From WHSW01 sp963821345 (GTDB lineage: Bacteria; Actinomycetota; Thermoleophilia; Solirubrobacterales; 70-9), in the NCBI GenBank assembly GCA_963821345.1, contig CAWGDM010000003.1, positions 62,001 to 126,000 on the forward strand: a stretch of DNA of 64,000 bases. Reading direction: 5' to 3'. The notes beneath the pieces were generated by a model. It was not told the DNA's origin. It did not search any database and saw only the letters and a program-made list of their open reading frames with translations. This document shows positions 61,981 to 64,000 of the stretch, one piece after another; position 1 is the first letter of the stretch; every line of letters starts with the position of its first letter. The translations under genes were made by a program, and so were the position numbers.

Positions 61981-62703
61981 CTGATCGCGGCCGCCGGCTC
62001 CGGAGAGAGGCTCGGAGCCGGCGGCCCGAAGGCGTTGGTCGAGGTGGGCGGCCGCCCGCTGGTCGCCTGGTCGCTCGACGCGATGCGGGCCGCCGAATCG
62101 GTCAGCGTGGTCGTGATCGCTGCCCCGCCCGGCCACGAGCGCGAGCTCGAGCGGCTCGCGGGGGTCGCCGCCGGCCGCCCCGGCGAGCGTGACTCGTTTC
62201 ACCCGATCGTCGTCACCGGCGGCGTGACGCGCGCGGCCTCGGTCGGCCACGCGCTCGCCGAGGTCCCCGCCGAGGCCGGGGTGATCGTCGTCCACGACGC
62301 CGCCCGGCCGCTGACCACGGGACCCCTCGTCGACTCCCTTGTCGCCCGCCTTGGCGCCGAACCGGACGCCTCCGGGGTGATCGCGGCGACGCCGATCAGC
62401 GATACCGTCAAACGGGTCACCGACGGCCGGTCGATAGCCGCCACCGAGCGCCGGCACACCCTCTGGGCAGCCCAGACGCCCCAGGTCTTCCGCGCGCCGT
62501 CGCTGCGCAACGCGCACGAGGGCGAGCCCGCCCGGCTGGCCGCGGCGACCGATGACGCGATGCTGGTCGAACAGAACGGCGGCCTGGTGCTGGTCGAGGC
62601 GACCCCGGGCCCGAACCCGAAGATCACCTACGAGGCCGACGTTCAGCTCGCCGAGCTGTTGCTGCTCAGCGCCGCAGCAGGACCCAGATCAGCGTCGCGC
62701 TGA
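61981..62703 (+). CDS. ispD: 2-C-methyl-D-erythritol 4-phosphate cytidylyltransferase; non-standard start
   Basis: About 240 residues with the CTP-binding AAAGSGERLGAGGPKA, DAMRAAESVSVVVIA, HDAARPLTT, a DTVK-like SDTVKRV strand and AAQTPQVF, a typical IspD. It makes CDP-ME in the MEP isoprenoid pathway. The first standard start (TTG 62035) would remove the CTP-binding loop. Upstream in frame the only candidate is CTG 61981, giving MIAAAGSGERLG. Neither a Shine-Dalgarno nor a -10 is near. IspF, often next or fused, is not present. Confidence 0.85.
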   Translation: MIAAAGSGERLGAGGPKALVEVGGRPLVAWSLDAMRAAESVSVVVIAAPPGHERELERLAGVAAGRPGERDSFHPIVVTGGVTRAASVGHALAEVPAEAGVIVVHDAARPLTTGPLVDSLVARLGAEPDASGVIAATPISDTVKRVTDGRSIAATERRHTLWAAQTPQVFRAPSLRNAHEGEPARLAAATDDAMLVEQNGGLVLVEATPGPNPKITYEADVQLAELLLLSAAAGPRSASR

Positions 62704-62824
62704 ACGCAAGCTCGCCGAAGGTCAGCGCGGTGCCGAAGTTGGCGGCGCCCAGCAGGGCGGCGAGCGCGGTCGTGACCGCGAACGCCGCCGCGAGCGTGAG
62801 CAGATCGCTGGCCGTTCTGCTCAT
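62666..62824 (-). CDS. Small two-helix membrane protein
   Basis: The 52-residue frame starts at ATG 62824 and is mostly hydrophobic: LTLAAAFAVTTALAALLGA and LTFGELAFSATLIWVLL are two membrane helices, with a basic end. It overlaps the DUF389 stop by four bases (ATGA), so it is coupled to that gene. Its 3' end overlaps the convergent ispD end by 38 bases. Confidence 0.6.
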   Translation of the reverse strand: MSRTASDLLTLAAAFAVTTALAALLGAANFGTALTFGELAFSATLIWVLLRR

Positions 62825-63843
62825 TCCGGGTTTGGTGGGGCCTCGTAGGTGGCGCTGCCGATCCGCCGGCTGCGGCCCATCGGCAGGCCGGCTGCCTCGC
62901 GCGCCTCGCCGTGCAGATGGGCGACCCGGCGGCGCATGTAGAGCCGCCGCTGGACGTACAGCGTCGCCACGCCGGCGATCACGATCGCGGTCAGGTTGAC
63001 CGCCAGCTGCAGCATCGCGCCGCGCCACTCGTGCCACTCTCCGAAGGCGAAGGCGACGCCGATGTTGGCGGCGGCGGGGATCGTGGTCACCGAGACCAGG
63101 ACCCCGATCAGGGCGCCGGACTTGGCCGAGGTCAGTGACAGCATCCCGGCGATCCCGGCGACGAAGGCGACGATGAACGAGAACGCGTCCGGCTCGGAGA
63201 TGAACTCGGTCAACGGGTGGTTGCCGACGACGAACCCCTCCGGCGTCAGGTCGGTGGCGCGGATCGCGAGCGCGAACAGGCAGGCGGCGGTGATCCCGAC
63301 CGGAAACCCGACCGCCAGCGCCCGCAGCGAGCGCCGGGCGACGTCGCGGCGACGCTGGACGAGCGCCACGCAGAGCCCGGCCAGCGGCCCGAATTCGGGG
63401 CCGACGATCATCGCGCCGACGATCAGGATCGGCGAGTCGAGGAAGATCCCGACCGAGGCGATCAGGCAGGCGAGCGCCATGAAGGCGAGGAAGCTCGCGT
63501 TCATCTCGATGTTCTCCGAGGTCCGCGACTCGACCTCCTCCCAGACCACCGCGTCCCCGGGACGTCCTTGGGCGGCCTGCTCGGCGGCGGCGGCGACGCT
63601 GGAGATCGTCGAGTCGATGTTCTCGATCGCGATCGAGCCCTCGGTGTCGACGTTCAACTCGCGCAGGTCGGAGACGATCACGCTCGCGTCCTCGCGGGCG
63701 ACGTCGCAGAGGATCACGTCGCCGGCAGGCTTGCGGGCGGCGCGCTCGAGATAGATCAGGTTGCACGCCGACGGGCTGTGCTCGAGCAGGTCGAGGACGT
63801 GCTCGGCCTGATACGCGGGCACGACGATCCGCATGTGAACCAT
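62821..63843 (-). CDS. DUF389 integral membrane protein
   Basis: The protein is 340 residues. After an N-terminal soluble region of about 120 residues (starting HMRIVVPAYQAEHVLDLLE) come about six transmembrane helices, with SPILIVGAMIVGPEFGPLAG as the DUF389 core. Family function is unknown; transport has been suggested. ATG 63843 is taken, with ATG 63834 as an alternative. TACGCT (minus strand, 63857-63852) lies 8 nt upstream and overlaps the divergent promoter. Confidence 0.85.
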   Translation of the reverse strand: MVHMRIVVPAYQAEHVLDLLEHSPSACNLIYLERAARKPAGDVILCDVAREDASVIVSDLRELNVDTEGSIAIENIDSTISSVAAAAEQAAQGRPGDAVVWEEVESRTSENIEMNASFLAFMALACLIASVGIFLDSPILIVGAMIVGPEFGPLAGLCVALVQRRRDVARRSLRALAVGFPVGITAACLFALAIRATDLTPEGFVVGNHPLTEFISEPDAFSFIVAFVAGIAGMLSLTSAKSGALIGVLVSVTTIPAAANIGVAFAFGEWHEWRGAMLQLAVNLTAIVIAGVATLYVQRRLYMRRRVAHLHGEAREAAGLPMGRSRRIGSATYEAPPNPE

Positions 63844-63850
63844 CGCTGGG

Positions 63851-63857
63851 TAGCGTA
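63851..63857. promoter_or_regulatory. Shared divergent -10 (TAGCGTA)
   Basis: TAGCGT (63851-63856) on the plus strand and TACGCT (63857-63852) on the minus strand overlap almost completely. They lie 7 nt and 8 nt from the two start codons. The two leaderless promoters exclude each other. Confidence 0.5.
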
Positions 63858-63863
63858 GGCGAG

Positions 63864-64000
63864 GTGCTGACGGATTATCACGTCCACCTGCGGCCCGACG
63901 AAGTCGATGCAACCGCGGATGCCTACTTCACCGCCGAGAACGTCGACCGTTACCTGGAGGCGGCGAGCGAGGCGGGGGTCGGCGAGCTTGGCGCCTCCGA
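63864..64000 (+). CDS. PHP-domain (histidinol-phosphatase-like) protein, N-terminal part
   Basis: From GTG 63864 to the window edge, 45 residues are readable: LTDYHVHLRPDE, with the PHP metal motif DYHVH (residues 4-8), then YFTAENVDRYLEAASEAGVG. It belongs to the HisK-type PHP phosphatases but is incomplete, so specificity is unknown. TAGCGT lies 7 nt before the GTG. Confidence 0.75.
   Translation, partial: MLTDYHVHLRPDEVDATADAYFTAENVDRYLEAASEAGVGELGAS

Overview
The window is a gene-dense (roughly 90% coding), very GC-rich chromosomal segment. Protein content points to an actinobacterium, most likely of the Thermoleophilia (Solirubrobacter/Conexibacter-like). The evidence is a CarD regulator, a DisA c-di-AMP synthase, an actinobacterial-type two-domain VOC protein, abundant PadR/PucR/FHA-kinase regulators, and many starts preceded only by a -10 hexamer. 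The taxon is an inference from gene content and style; no rRNA or tRNA was seen. No prophage, CRISPR array or integrative element was found. The only mobile DNA is a decayed IS110-type transposase near 57.6-58.2 kb.

Layout. 0-5.6 kb: end of an MFS exporter, a cold-shock protein, a VOC protein plus SDR pair, an AI-2E-type permease, and threonine deaminase with a Nudix hydrolase. 5.6-6.0 kb: the one long non-coding stretch, with strong hairpins and terminators (candidate RNA gene). 6-15 kb: small conserved genes, fatty-acid desaturase diverging from a PucR regulator and ferritin-like protein, a giant cyclase/ATPase/TPR signalling protein, and an ArsA-type ATPase. 15-29 kb: lipoprotein, Ca2+/H+ exchanger, a peroxiredoxin/GNAT/cupin cluster, acyl-CoA dehydrogenase behind a perfect 20-bp palindrome, PadR, an FHA-HTH/Ser-Thr kinase/secreted protein operon, an RTX-like protein, and an ArsR/DUF899/AHSA1 operon. 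29-41 kb: fused FadB-like beta-oxidation enzyme, sirtuin, a three-domain murein hydrolase, nucleoside phosphorylase, epimerase plus PlsC-like acyltransferase, SCP2-like protein, and an HTH-cyclase fusion.

41-62.7 kb is a housekeeping block whose order (tilS, hpt, ftsH, folP, folB, folK, coaX, dus, greA, lysS, clpC, radA, disA, carD, ispD) parallels the classic Bacillus order. It serves tRNA modification, purine salvage, proteolysis, folate and CoA synthesis, transcription, c-di-AMP signalling and isoprenoid synthesis. lysS carries an apparent +1 frameshift. 62.7-64 kb: a 52-aa membrane protein, a DUF389 membrane protein and the start of a PHP-type phosphatase.

Three cross-cutting signals are the most unusual content. 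(1) More than twenty starts are preceded by a TANNNT-like -10 hexamer, usually 6-8 nt upstream, with no Shine-Dalgarno site, implying pervasive leaderless transcription; some -10 boxes reuse the TAG stop codon of the preceding gene. (2) A dispersed, strand-biased ~43-bp GC repeat (core CGCCGCCGTTGAGGCGCC) occurs six times between 17.9 and 39.2 kb and is read into protein ends. (3) Several real genes have no ATG/GTG/TTG start and appear to use CTG, ATC or ACG (carD, ispD, a GNAT gene, a small secreted-protein gene after lysS, and a hypothetical).
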